Source: JBOGJI01 sp050747865
GTDB lineage: Bacteria; Acidobacteriota; Thermoanaerobaculia; Multivoradales; JAHEKO01
Reading direction: 5' to 3'
DNA: 15,562 nucleotides
Assembly: GCA_050747865.1 (NCBI GenBank)
Contig: JBOGJI010000140.1
Coordinates: 1-15,562 of the forward strand
Made by a program: the position numbers and the translations under genes. The notes beneath the pieces are model-generated. The model did not search any database. It was not told where the DNA came from and saw only the letters and a program-made list of their open reading frames with translations. Position 1 is the first letter of the stretch; every line of letters starts with the position of its first letter. Below, piece after piece: positions 7,777 through 15,486 of the stretch.

Positions 7777-8628
7777 ATGCCGATCGAGGTCCAACGCCAC
7801 GACTCGCCTTTGGGGCGCTGGCTGTTCGCCCGCTGGAGCCCCCCGCGCCTCGCCTCGGTCGTGTCCACGATCTGGTACTTCGAGGGCACTCTCGCGTATC
7901 TGCGCGAGCGTCACTTCCCCGACGGCCTGATCGACCTGGTCGTCCACCTGGGGCCGGTCTACCGCCGGGTGGAAGGTGACCGATCCGAGCCATTCAACCG
8001 GACGTGCGTCGCGGGGCTCCAGCTCGGCCCGGACGTGATCGAGGCTCCTCCCGGACCATCCGCCGTTCTCGGTCTGGAGCTTCGCCCGGTGGGGGCGTTT
8101 CGGGTGCTCGGCCGCCCGCTCCACGAGCTCACGGACCGGACGGTGGACCTCAAGGACATCGCGGCGGAGGCCGCGACGGAGCTTGCGGAATGCTGTGCCG
8201 CCGCCGCGACTCCCGAGAAGCGGCTGCGCGTCGCTGCCTGCTGGATCGACGCCCGCGTCCGCACCGGTCCGGCCCCTGCTCGAGCGGTTACCTGGCTCGC
8301 CGGCGAGCTCGAACGCCGAAACGGCGCCGTGCCGATCGGAGAGCTGCAGGCGCAAACCGGCTGGTCCAGGACCCGCCTCACCACGGTCTTCCGCGAGCAG
8401 ATCGGCGTGCCTCCGAAGACTCTCGCGCGCTTCTACCGCTTCCGGCGCGCCCTGGAGATGGTCCACCGGGCCGAGGTGCCGCTCACCGAAATCGCTCTAG
8501 CCACCGGGTATTACGACCAGCCCCATTTCAACACCGAGTTCCGCGAGCTGTCGGGCTTCGCGCCCCGCGACTACCTGGCGCAGGTCCGCTACCCTGAGAG
8601 CGTGAGCGTGGCGGAAGCCGCGCCCTGA
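7777..8628 (+). CDS. AraC-family transcriptional regulator
   Basis: 283 residues. The N-terminal 1-170 is a sensor-type domain of the kind named DUF6597 in AraC proteins (FPDGLIDLVVHLGP at 48-60; ELRPVGAFRVLGRPLHELTD at 101-120). The C-terminal 175-270 is the double helix-turn-helix: first HTH at about 186-207 (IGELQAQTGWSRTRLTTVFRE), second at about 236-257 (LTEIALATGYYDQPHFNTEF), followed by the family ending SGFAPRDYLAQ. It should bind DNA and control transcription, probably in response to a small ligand; the target is unknown. It begins 22 bases after the DUF2891 fragment. The VOC gene that follows on the same strand is a common type of neighbour and could be a target. Confidence 0.93.
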   Translation: MPIEVQRHDSPLGRWLFARWSPPRLASVVSTIWYFEGTLAYLRERHFPDGLIDLVVHLGPVYRRVEGDRSEPFNRTCVAGLQLGPDVIEAPPGPSAVLGLELRPVGAFRVLGRPLHELTDRTVDLKDIAAEAATELAECCAAAATPEKRLRVAACWIDARVRTGPAPARAVTWLAGELERRNGAVPIGELQAQTGWSRTRLTTVFREQIGVPPKTLARFYRFRRALEMVHRAEVPLTEIALATGYYDQPHFNTEFRELSGFAPRDYLAQVRYPESVSVAEAAP

Positions 8629-8771
8629 CCCGGAACGCACGTCGACTCTCCGACGAGCCCGTCAACGGCCGAGCGGACGTTTTTCCAAGACGAAGCGCTC
8701 GATCCCGCGGTACCGTTTCGACGTTCGGGAGCATCCCGGACGCGACAACACCTGATACCCGGAGGCAAGCC

Positions 8772-9176
8772 ATGACAGACACCGTGAAACCGATACCCGA
8801 CGGATACCACACCGTGACGCCGTATCTGCTGGTCGAGGACGCTCCCGGCATTCTGAGCTTCATCGAGCGGGCGTTCGGCGGCAAGGTGCTCAGCCGCCAC
8901 CTGGCACCGGACGGCAGGGTGGCGCATGCCGAGGTGCAGATCGGCGACTCGCGCGTCATGCTGAGCGAGGCCCGCGAGGAGTGGCCCGCGATGCCGGCGA
9001 TGCTGCATCTCTACGTCGAGGACGTCGACGCCGTCTACGGGCAGGCGGTGGAGGCGGGCGGCACCTCCATCCGGGAGCCCGAGGACATGTCATACGGCGA
9101 CCGCAGCGGCGGCGTGCGCGACGCGGCGGGGAACCAGTGGTGGATCGCGACCCACATCAAGGTTCGGGCACTCTGA
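8772..9176 (+). CDS. VOC-family (glyoxalase/PhnB-like) protein
   Basis: 134 residues, a single vicinal-oxygen-chelate module with two beta-alpha-beta-beta-beta halves: TPYLLVEDAPGILSFIERAFGG (16-37), then AHAEVQIGDSRVMLSEA, then LHLYVEDVDAVYGQAVEAGG (about 78-97) and the conserved ending YGDRSGGVRDAAGNQWWIATH (about 109-129). These small metal-binding or antibiotic-binding proteins act on diverse substrates, often as dimers. The length and the GNQWWIATH ending match the PhnB-like group, often labelled glyoxalase/bleomycin resistance. A GGAGG stands 6 bases before the ATG. The 143 bases before it hold no other gene. Substrate unknown. Confidence 0.88.
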   Translation: MTDTVKPIPDGYHTVTPYLLVEDAPGILSFIERAFGGKVLSRHLAPDGRVAHAEVQIGDSRVMLSEAREEWPAMPAMLHLYVEDVDAVYGQAVEAGGTSIREPEDMSYGDRSGGVRDAAGNQWWIATHIKVRAL

Positions 9177-9229
9177 TAGGCTCGAGCCAAGGCGCCAGAA
9201 CTTCTCTCGTCCGGCGTCGTACTTCCCTT

Positions 9230-9264
9230 GGACCGCTGGGGTCAGGAAGGCCCCAGACGGGTCC
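9230..9264 (+). promoter_or_regulatory. Strong hairpin in the leader of the M3 peptidase gene
   Basis: GGACC (9230-9234) pairs with GGTCC (9260-9264), and CTGGGG (9236-9241) pairs with CCCCAG (9251-9256) around a 9-base loop; a small internal loop separates the two stems. The hairpin ends 8 bases before the AGGAGA ribosome binding site (9273 region) of the peptidase. No T-run follows, so it looks more like a leader structure or operator than a terminator of the VOC gene. Confidence 0.4.
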
Positions 9265-9282
9265 GCTCAGGAGACCCCGACC

Positions 9283-11472
9283 ATGAAGGATGCGCTCGTG
9301 CTGATGATGATGGCCGCCGTCACCGCGTTCGTTTCGACGTCCTGCTCCCAGAGCCCGGCTCCGAAGACCGCGGCCGAGGCGACCCCGGCGTCCGACAATC
9401 CGCTGCTCTCGGAGAGCAGCCTGCCGTTCCAGTATCCGCCGTTCGACCGCATCGAGGACAGCCACTTCGCGCCGGCCATGGATGCCGGCATGGCCGAGCA
9501 GTTGCGGGAGGCCGGGGCGATCGCCGCCGATCCGGAGGAGCCGACGTTCGACAACACCATCCTCGCCCTCGAACGCTCGGGCCGCGCGCTGGGCCGTGCC
9601 ACCTCCGTGCTCTTTGCCCTGCTCTCAGCCGATACCAACGACGCGCGCGAGGCCCTACGGGCCGAATACGCGCCCAAGCTGGCGGCGCACCGCGACGCCA
9701 TCGCGTTGAATCCCCGGCTCTTCGGGCGGGTGGCCGCGCTCTACGAGCGGCGCGATTCGCTCGGCCTCGACGCCGAGGGCGTGCGGCTGATCGAGCGCTA
9801 CCACACCGACTTCGTCCGCGCCGGCGCCGAGCTGTCGGAGGCAGAGCGCGAGCGCTTGAAGGAGATCAACGCCGAGCTCGCCACCCTGGGGTCCGAGTTC
9901 AGCCAGAAGGTGCTCGAGGAGGTCAACGCCTCGGCCGTGGTGGTCGACAGCGAGGCGGAGCTCGCCGGGCTTTCGGAGGCCCAGATCGCGGCCGCGCGGG
10001 ACGCGGCGGCGGCACGCGGCCTCGAGGGCGGGTTCGTGCTGGCCCTGCAGAACACCACCGGACAGCCGGTGGCGGCCAGCCTCGAGAACCGGGAGCTGCG
10101 GCGCCGGGTCTACGAGGCCTCGCTGGAGCGCGGCAGCCGGGACAACGAGCTCGACACCCGGGGCATCGTCTCGCGCGTGCTGGCGCTGCGCGCGGAGAGG
10201 GCGACCATGCTCGGCTATCCCAACCCCGCGGCCTACGTGCTCGCGGACGAGACCGCCCTGACACCCGAGGCGGTCAACGCGATGCTGGCGCGGCTCGCTC
10301 CCGCGGCGGTGGCGAACGCCGAGGCCGAGGCGGAGGCGATCCAGGCGATCATCGACCGCGAGCAGGCGGCCAAGGGAGAGCCGTCGTTCGAGCTCGCGCC
10401 CTGGGACTGGTCGTATTACACGGAGGAGGTCCGGCGCGAGCAATACGACTTCGACGAGTCCGAGCTCAAGCCCTATCTCGAGATGACCAACGTGCTCGAG
10501 AACGGGGTCTTCTACGCCGCCAACCAGCTCTACGGCCTGACCTTCGAGCGGCGCACGGACCTGCCGGTCTACCACCCGGAAGTCACGGTCTACGACGTCT
10601 TCGACGCCGACGGCGAGCAGCTCACAATCCTCCTCGTCGACCTCTACGCCCGCGAGTCCAAGCGCGGCGGCGCCTGGATGAACTCCTACGTCGACCAGTC
10701 GGAGCTCCTGGAGCTGCGACCGGTGGTCGCCATCCACCAGAACGTCCCAAAGCCGCCCGCACGGCAGCCGACGCTCTTGACCTGGGACGAGGTCACGACC
10801 ATGTTCCACGAGTTCGGCCACGCCCTGCACGGGATGTTCTCGGACGTGAAGTACCCCTACTTCAGCGGCACCAACGTGCCGCGCGACTTCGTCGAGTTTC
10901 CGTCCCAGGTGAACGAGATGTGGGCCGACTGGCCGTCGGTGCTGGCGAACTACGCCAAGCATCACCAGACCGGCGAGCCGATGCCGCAGGAGCTGCTGGA
11001 CAAGGTGGTGGCGAGCGCCAAGTTCAACCAGGGCTTCCAGACCACCGAGTACCTCGCCGCGGCGCTGCTCGACCAGAGCCTGCACCAGCTCGACACCGAC
11101 GCGATCCCTTCGGCGAACGAGCTGATGGACTTCGAGGCCGCCGCGCTGGCGGAGCACGGCGTCGATTTCGCCCCCGTGCCGCCGCGCTACCGGACGCCCT
11201 ACTTCAGCCACATCATGGGCGGCTACGCGGCCGGCTACTACTCCTACATCTGGTCGGAGGTCCTGGACGCCAACACCGTCGAGTGGATCAAGGAGCACGG
11301 CGGCCTGACACACGACAACGGCGACCGCTTCCGCGACACCCTCCTGTCGCAGGGCAACAGCAAGGACCCGCTGCAGCTCTTCCGCGACTTCGCGGGGCAC
11401 GAGCCGCGGATCGAGCCGCTGCTCGATCGCCGCGGCCTGACCGCGGGCGCCGAGGCGCTGGCCGAGCAGTAG
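9283..11472 (+). CDS. dcp: M3-family peptidyl-dipeptidase (Dcp-like), lipoprotein
   Basis: 729 residues, close to the usual size of M3 peptidases plus a signal. The zinc motif HEFGH is at residues 509-513 (in MFHEFGHALHGMFSD), and the third zinc ligand is expected at Glu538 within RDFVEFPSQ, 25 residues after the second His, as in the family. The RDFVEFPSQVNEMW context is that of dipeptidyl carboxypeptidase Dcp, which removes C-terminal dipeptides from peptides. The N-terminus (MKDALVLMMMAAVTAFVSTSC) is a lipoprotein-type signal with Cys21, so the enzyme is probably tethered in the periplasm or at the outer membrane, unlike the soluble E. coli Dcp. AGGAGA lies 8 bases before the ATG. The secreted aspartic protease gene begins 28 bases downstream and may be co-transcribed. 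Confidence 0.95.
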   Translation: MKDALVLMMMAAVTAFVSTSCSQSPAPKTAAEATPASDNPLLSESSLPFQYPPFDRIEDSHFAPAMDAGMAEQLREAGAIAADPEEPTFDNTILALERSGRALGRATSVLFALLSADTNDAREALRAEYAPKLAAHRDAIALNPRLFGRVAALYERRDSLGLDAEGVRLIERYHTDFVRAGAELSEAERERLKEINAELATLGSEFSQKVLEEVNASAVVVDSEAELAGLSEAQIAAARDAAAARGLEGGFVLALQNTTGQPVAASLENRELRRRVYEASLERGSRDNELDTRGIVSRVLALRAERATMLGYPNPAAYVLADETALTPEAVNAMLARLAPAAVANAEAEAEAIQAIIDREQAAKGEPSFELAPWDWSYYTEEVRREQYDFDESELKPYLEMTNVLENGVFYAANQLYGLTFERRTDLPVYHPEVTVYDVFDADGEQLTILLVDLYARESKRGGAWMNSYVDQSELLELRPVVAIHQNVPKPPARQPTLLTWDEVTTMFHEFGHALHGMFSDVKYPYFSGTNVPRDFVEFPSQVNEMWADWPSVLANYAKHHQTGEPMPQELLDKVVASAKFNQGFQTTEYLAAALLDQSLHQLDTDAIPSANELMDFEAAALAEHGVDFAPVPPRYRTPYFSHIMGGYAAGYYSYIWSEVLDANTVEWIKEHGGLTHDNGDRFRDTLLSQGNSKDPLQLFRDFAGHEPRIEPLLDRRGLTAGAEALAEQ

Positions 11473-11500
11473 GACGGGAGGGCCGCCGCGGGGAATCGCC

Positions 11501-12478
11501 ATGCGCCGGTGCCCGGGGAACCTGGTCGCGGTCGCGCTGTGCCTCTTGGCGGCCGCGTCACCCCTCGTCGGTCAAATCGCCGCAGAGAGCACGCCGGCCC
11601 AGACCCTCACGGAGGAACAGCTCGCGGCGTTGCGCCAGGGCGCAGCCGAGGCTGTGCTATCCAATGAGAGCGTTACCGTGCCTCTGGTCGGCACGCCTAC
11701 GCTTCCCCTGGTCGAAACGCACATCGACGGCGCTGGTCCGTTCCGTCTCCTTGTCGACCTTGGATCGAACGTCACCATCCTCCGGCGTGACGTGGTGGAC
11801 GCCGCAGGCATCGACGTCGTTCTCGATCGCGAGTCGAGTGACATCGTCCGCGCCGATTCTCTGACGATCGGCTCGGTCCGATTTGGCGACGTCTGGATGG
11901 GTGCCTATGACGAGCTCGACGTCGATGGTGTGATCGGCTACAACCTCCTCGACGTGTTTCCCTTCGTTCTCGACCTCGCCGCGCAGAAGCTGACCCTCGG
12001 CAGCTCCGAGGTGACCGACGTGGATCCACGGTACGCTGTCGAGAACCGCCTACCGTATTTCCCGGCTCGAATCGGCGACCGCGAGATCCTCCTCAACCCG
12101 GACACCGGCGCGATTGAAGAGATGACCGTGCCCGCCGCCTGGGAGGACTCCCTACCCCTCGACGGGGAACCCGAGCCGGGACCGATCACCCATAACGAGC
12201 AGACAGGAGCAACCCACGTGCGGGTAGCCCGTCTTGCTACAGACCTACGTGTCGGCGAGCTCACTCTCGGGCGTCCGCTCGTTTACTTCAATCCCGATGC
12301 CGAGGACGCATGGATCGGGTGCGGGCTGCTCCGACACTACGTCTTGTCGATCGACCCGGAGAGAGGCCGCTATCGGCTCGAGCGGTCAGATCATGCCGCG
12401 GCCGTCGCCGACTCCTACTCCACAGGTGATCGAAAAGCGGCGGCCAGCTCGGCATCCGTGGCGGCGTCGGCGAGATAG
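11501..12478 (+). CDS. Secreted retropepsin-like aspartic protease, two-lobed
   Basis: 325 residues with a signal peptide (hydrophobic 8-24, cleavage probably near GQIAA at 24-28). Two copies of the aspartic-protease half are visible. Lobe 1: FRLLVDLGSNVTIL with D86-L-G-S, and the hydrophobic-hydrophobic-Gly partner DGVIGYNLLD (142-151). Lobe 2: EILLNPDTGAIEEMTVP with D201-T-G-A, and the partner AWIGCGLLRHYVLSIDP (270-286). The first active-site loop is DLGS instead of the usual DTGS/DSGS, so activity is uncertain; the second is canonical. It probably acts outside the cytoplasm on peptides and follows the M3 peptidase by 28 bases. The last about 21 residues (SYSTGDRKAAASSASVAASAR) are read through the antisense of the convergent neighbour and look non-conserved. 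The nearest SD candidate is a weak GGGG about 8 bases before the ATG. Confidence 0.85.
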   Translation: MRRCPGNLVAVALCLLAAASPLVGQIAAESTPAQTLTEEQLAALRQGAAEAVLSNESVTVPLVGTPTLPLVETHIDGAGPFRLLVDLGSNVTILRRDVVDAAGIDVVLDRESSDIVRADSLTIGSVRFGDVWMGAYDELDVDGVIGYNLLDVFPFVLDLAAQKLTLGSSEVTDVDPRYAVENRLPYFPARIGDREILLNPDTGAIEEMTVPAAWEDSLPLDGEPEPGPITHNEQTGATHVRVARLATDLRVGELTLGRPLVYFNPDAEDAWIGCGLLRHYVLSIDPERGRYRLERSDHAAAVADSYSTGDRKAAASSASVAASAR

Positions 12479-13227
12479 GTGGAGGTCCCCGTGTCGAGCA
12501 GCTCGCGCGCTCCCCGCAGGAGGGCGCCGTAGGCGGCGCGGGCGAGGGCGCCGCCGGTAGAAACGCGGCGTACGCCGACCGATGCCAGCTCGGCGACCGA
12601 CGGTCCGTTCGCCCGGGCCAGTACGTTGACCGGGACGCCGACCTCGCGCACCAGCCTGGCGATGTCGTCAAGGTCGGTCAGGCCCGGGGCGTATACCACG
12701 TCGGCGCCGGCGTCCCGGTAGGCGCACAGTCGCGCCACGGTGTCCGCGAGGTCTTCGATTCCGTAGAGGTGATTCTCGGCGCGAGCGGTGAACACCAGGC
12801 CGTGCGCACGGGCGGCCTCGGCCGCGGCGGCGACTCGCTCGGCCGCCTCGTCGATCGGATCGATTCTCCCGGAAGCGGGATCGTAGTCCTCAATCGAGCA
12901 GCCCGCGGCACCGGTCTCGGCGATGAGCTCGACGGTGTCGGCGACGCCTCGAGGGTCATCCGCGAAGCAGCGCTCGGCGTCCACGTTGAGCGGCACGTCG
13001 ATCCCCGCGACGAGGGCGGCGGCGTGGGCGAGTAGCTCGTCACGGCGGACATACTGATCGACGCGCCCGAGGGTGGCGGCATGGCCCGAGCTGGTCGTGG
13101 CCAGCGCCGGGAATCCGAGCCAGGCGAGGAGCCGCGCGGACCCGAGGTCCCAAGGATTGGGCATCATGAACAGACCGTCTTGGTGGAGATCCCGAAACCG
13201 TTGACGGACAGTGCCGATCTCGCTCAT
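12415..13227 (-). CDS. Isocitrate lyase/phosphoenolpyruvate mutase superfamily protein
   Basis: 270 residues, a single TIM-barrel of the ICL/PEPM superfamily. Visible: PNPWDLGSARLL (23-34), the metal-site segment PLNVDAER (79-86, D83 and E85), GCSIEDYD (109-116, E113), FTARAENHL (146-154), a late-barrel GADVVYAPGL and VPVNVLA. The KKCGH signature of true isocitrate lyase is absent, so it is of the smaller group that includes PEP mutase, oxaloacetate hydrolase and methylisocitrate lyase-like enzymes cutting or rearranging C-C or P-C bonds in 2-oxo acids. The exact substrate cannot be told. The first ATG, with GGGG about 7 bases upstream, is used. Its 3' end overlaps the convergent protease gene by 64 bases. 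No partner gene of phosphonate synthesis is near. Confidence 0.9.
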   Translation of the reverse strand: MSEIGTVRQRFRDLHQDGLFMMPNPWDLGSARLLAWLGFPALATTSSGHAATLGRVDQYVRRDELLAHAAALVAGIDVPLNVDAERCFADDPRGVADTVELIAETGAAGCSIEDYDPASGRIDPIDEAAERVAAAAEAARAHGLVFTARAENHLYGIEDLADTVARLCAYRDAGADVVYAPGLTDLDDIARLVREVGVPVNVLARANGPSVAELASVGVRRVSTGGALARAAYGALLRGARELLDTGTSTYLADAATDAELAAAFRSPVE

Positions 13228-13256
13228 CTCATTCCCCGCGGTCTGCCGCTTGGCGG

Positions 13257-13375
13257 CTATTCGTGGACCATGTTACCCGCGGAGTTCCAGACCCCGCTGG
13301 CGGCGGCATCCCGGGCGTAGGCCGAGAAGTCGCGGGGGCTTCGCGCCGCCGTCGCGCTCCCGTGCCTCCATGGAT
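13257..13375 (-). pseudogene. Possible 3' remnant of an SDR/NmrA-like gene
   Basis: The minus strand between two real genes reads SPRDFSAYARDAAASGVWNS followed by 7 residues and a stop at 13257. The segment resembles the C-terminal end of NAD(P)-binding (NmrA-like SDR) proteins, which often finish with a PRxFxxYARxxAAxGxW pattern. Nothing upstream in this or the neighbouring minus frames continues the family, and the stretch sits in the 225-base divergent region. It is best read as a decayed remnant or chance. Apart from the promoter at 13399-13426 nothing else is seen in this intergenic region. Confidence 0.2.
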
Positions 13376-13398
13376 TTGACGAACGAGATGCGGGCGGA

Positions 13399-13426
13399 TC
13401 GACAGGTCGAACCCCTCGGACATAAT
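13399..13426 (+). promoter_or_regulatory. Sigma-70-like promoter of the PLP decarboxylase gene
   Basis: TCGACA (13399-13404, 5 of 6 to the -35 consensus) is followed after 16 bases by CATAAT (13421-13426, 5 of 6 to the -10 consensus). The predicted start of transcription near 13433 leaves about 20 bases of leader with a GAGGGGG ribosome binding site before the ATG at 13453. Confidence 0.5.
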
Positions 13427-13452
13427 GCCGCCGCAGGGACACGAGGGGGAGC

Positions 13453-14976
13453 ATGGACAAGACGACCGCAGCCGACGACGTGCGCATTCCGGCGCTCGAT
13501 CCCGCCGCGGAGACGATCCGTGAGATGGCCGCGATGGCGACGGAGCTCGTCGCCGACTACTACGGGGGACTGCGCGACCGTCCGCTCTATCCGCGCACCT
13601 CGGCGGCCGAGCTGCGGGCGGCTCTGGCGGAGGCGCTGCCCGACGAGGGCCGCGACTTCGCCCGTCTCCTCGACGTCTTCCGCGAGGTCATCGTGCCGGG
13701 GAACCGCCACAACGGCCACCCGCGCTTCTTCGGCTACATCTCGGCGCCGGGCACGGCGGTGGCCTCGCTCGCCGACCTGCTCGCCTCGGCCCTCAACGCC
13801 AACGTGGTGGCCTGGCGCTCGGCGCCGGCGGCGACCGAGCTCGAGCACGTGGTCATCGGCTGGATCCGCGATCTCCTGGGCTGCGGCCCCGGCGCCGGGG
13901 GCCTCCTGGTGAGCGGCGGCTCGATGGCCAACCTCGCGGCTCTCGCCGCCGCCCGGGAACGCCACTGCGGGAGCTCGATCAGCGCCGACGGGGCACGCTC
14001 CTACCCGCGCGACCTCCGGATCTACGCCTCCCAGGAGGCCCACCACTCGATCCACAAGGCGGCCGCCCTGCTCGGCATCGGCCGCGCCAATGTGCAGTCG
14101 GTTGCCGTCGACGGGCGTTTGCGCATGGACGTCGACGATCTTGCCTGCGCGATCGAGGAGGACCGCACCGCCGGGCGGGAGCCGTTCTGCGTCGTGGCGA
14201 CGGCCGGCACGGTGCCGACCGGCGGTGTCGACCCCCTGGCCGAGGTGATCGCGTTGGCGCGCCGGGAAGGGCTCTGGGCCCATGTCGACGCCTGCTACGG
14301 CGGCTTCGCCAGGCTGGCGCCGTCGGCGCGACCGCTGCTGGCGGGGATCGAGGAGGCCGACTCGATCGCGCTCGACCCGCACAAGTGGCTCTACCTGCCC
14401 GCCGGCTGCGGCTGCCTGATCTATCGCGATCCCGAGGCGGCGCGGCCCGCCTTCGCCCTCGGCGCCGACTACACGCGGGTGATGGAGCGCGAGCCGGACG
14501 AGGCGTTCGCCTTCTGGGACTACGGGCCCGAGCTGTCGCGCCGCTTCCGCGCCCTCAAGGTATGGATGGTGCTCGCCCACGTCGGGACGCGGGCCCTGGG
14601 GGAGGCCATCGAAGCCAACCTCGACCGCGCCCGTTACGTCGCGGACCTGGTGGAAGCCAGCCCCGACATGGAGCTCCTCGCCCCTGTAGAGCTGTCGATC
14701 TTCTGCTTCCGCTACCTGCCGCCGAGCTTCCGGCGGTCGGCCTCCGCGGCGCCACGGTCCGCCGCCGACCAGCGCGAGCTCGACCACTTCAACGAGCGCC
14801 TGCTGGTGGCGCTGCAGCGGCAGGGCCGCTCCTATCTCTCCAACGCTACGGTCCGCGGCCGCTTCGCCCTGCGCGGCTGTGTGCTCAACTACCGCACGAC
14901 GCGGCGCGACATGGAAGTCCTCCTCGAGGACGTGCGTCGAGCCGCGGCTGAGGTGCCGGGCGACGGCCCGGTCTGA
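13453..14976 (+). CDS. Group II pyridoxal-phosphate-dependent decarboxylase (aromatic-amino-acid type)
   Basis: 507 residues, the usual length for the family. Motifs in order: GNRHNGHPRFFGYI (about 77-90), substrate-side NVVAWRSAPAATELE, the PLP phosphate region LLVSGGSMANLAAL (about 151-164), AHHSIHKAA with His197 that should stack on the PLP ring, the HVDACYGGF motif with Asp279 that contacts the pyridine nitrogen, and the Schiff-base lysine K311 in LDPHKWLY. The order and motifs match aromatic-L-amino-acid, tyrosine or glutamate decarboxylases of group II; the reaction is CO2 removal from an amino acid to give an amine. Aromatic substrates are the more likely guess, but some members are aldehyde synthases. 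It has its own promoter and is divergent from the PEP-mutase-like gene. It ends 18 bases from the convergent VOC gene, with no obvious terminator between. Confidence 0.93.
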   Translation: MDKTTAADDVRIPALDPAAETIREMAAMATELVADYYGGLRDRPLYPRTSAAELRAALAEALPDEGRDFARLLDVFREVIVPGNRHNGHPRFFGYISAPGTAVASLADLLASALNANVVAWRSAPAATELEHVVIGWIRDLLGCGPGAGGLLVSGGSMANLAALAAARERHCGSSISADGARSYPRDLRIYASQEAHHSIHKAAALLGIGRANVQSVAVDGRLRMDVDDLACAIEEDRTAGREPFCVVATAGTVPTGGVDPLAEVIALARREGLWAHVDACYGGFARLAPSARPLLAGIEEADSIALDPHKWLYLPAGCGCLIYRDPEAARPAFALGADYTRVMEREPDEAFAFWDYGPELSRRFRALKVWMVLAHVGTRALGEAIEANLDRARYVADLVEASPDMELLAPVELSIFCFRYLPPSFRRSASAAPRSAADQRELDHFNERLLVALQRQGRSYLSNATVRGRFALRGCVLNYRTTRRDMEVLLEDVRRAAAEVPGDGPV

Positions 14977-14994
14977 CTCCTTCATTCCCCGGGT

Positions 14995-15438
14995 TCATTC
15001 CTCCGGCGCATCGACGGCGGCCGCCCGCCGCAGGGGCTCGATGTCGGTTATTGGGGTCATGAAGGACCACAGGCGCCCTTCGAGATCGCGGGCGCCGTAC
15101 TCGCGAAAGCCGTACGGCATGTCCGCCGGCGGATAGACGATGTCGGCGCCAGCCGCCTTCGCATGTGCGTGGTGCGCGTCCACGTCCGCGACCAGGACGT
15201 CGACGCCCGCGGTGTCCACGCCGACACGCGCGGGCGACGCGACGCGGAACTCGGGGGCGACCCGGTGCAGGTAGAGGACGGTCTCGCCGACCCGGAGCTC
15301 GGCGTGGACCGGGTGACCCTCGCCGTCGCGGTCGACGCGCCCTTCGCCGAGACCGAAGACGCGCACCAGATAATCGTACGCCGCCGGGATGTCCTCATAG
15401 ACGAGGACGGGGATGGCACGTATCAGGTTAGGGCTCAT
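14995..15438 (-). CDS. VOC-family (glyoxalase-like) protein
   Basis: 147 residues with one vicinal-oxygen-chelate module: AIPVLVYEDIPAAYDYLVRVFG (about 8-29), HAELRVGETVLYLHRV, then VDVLVADVDAHHAHAKAAGADI (about 81-103) and PYGFREYGARDLEGRLWSFMTPI (about 108-130). It is related to the VOC protein at 8772-9176 by family only; the sequences are clearly different. The ATG at 15438 is used because AAGGA lies 7 bases upstream on the minus strand; the open frame runs 16 codons further upstream (MTSTLAKRRGG..) into DNA that looks like an intron-related repeat, so the longer start is unlikely. Substrate unknown. Confidence 0.87.
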   Translation of the reverse strand: MSPNLIRAIPVLVYEDIPAAYDYLVRVFGLGEGRVDRDGEGHPVHAELRVGETVLYLHRVAPEFRVASPARVGVDTAGVDVLVADVDAHHAHAKAAGADIVYPPADMPYGFREYGARDLEGRLWSFMTPITDIEPLRRAAAVDAPEE

Positions 15439-15486
15439 TGGTAGATCCTTACTGCCTCCCCGCCGTTTGGCGAGGGTTGAAGTCAA

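Noticed and set aside
8640..8690. Possible terminator after the AraC gene (CGTCG-ACTCTC-CGACG, then a TTTTT at about 8679)
   Set aside because: The 5-bp stem is far from the T-run and the stem nearest the T-run is only about 4 bp, so it does not make a convincing intrinsic terminator.
9655..11502. 615-residue minus-strand frame opposite the M3 peptidase
   Set aside because: Antisense shadow; the plus-strand frame has HEFGH and a full family profile.
13273..14985. 570-residue minus-strand frame opposite the PLP decarboxylase
   Set aside because: The plus strand shows all decarboxylase motifs; the minus frame is composition-driven and shows no family pattern.
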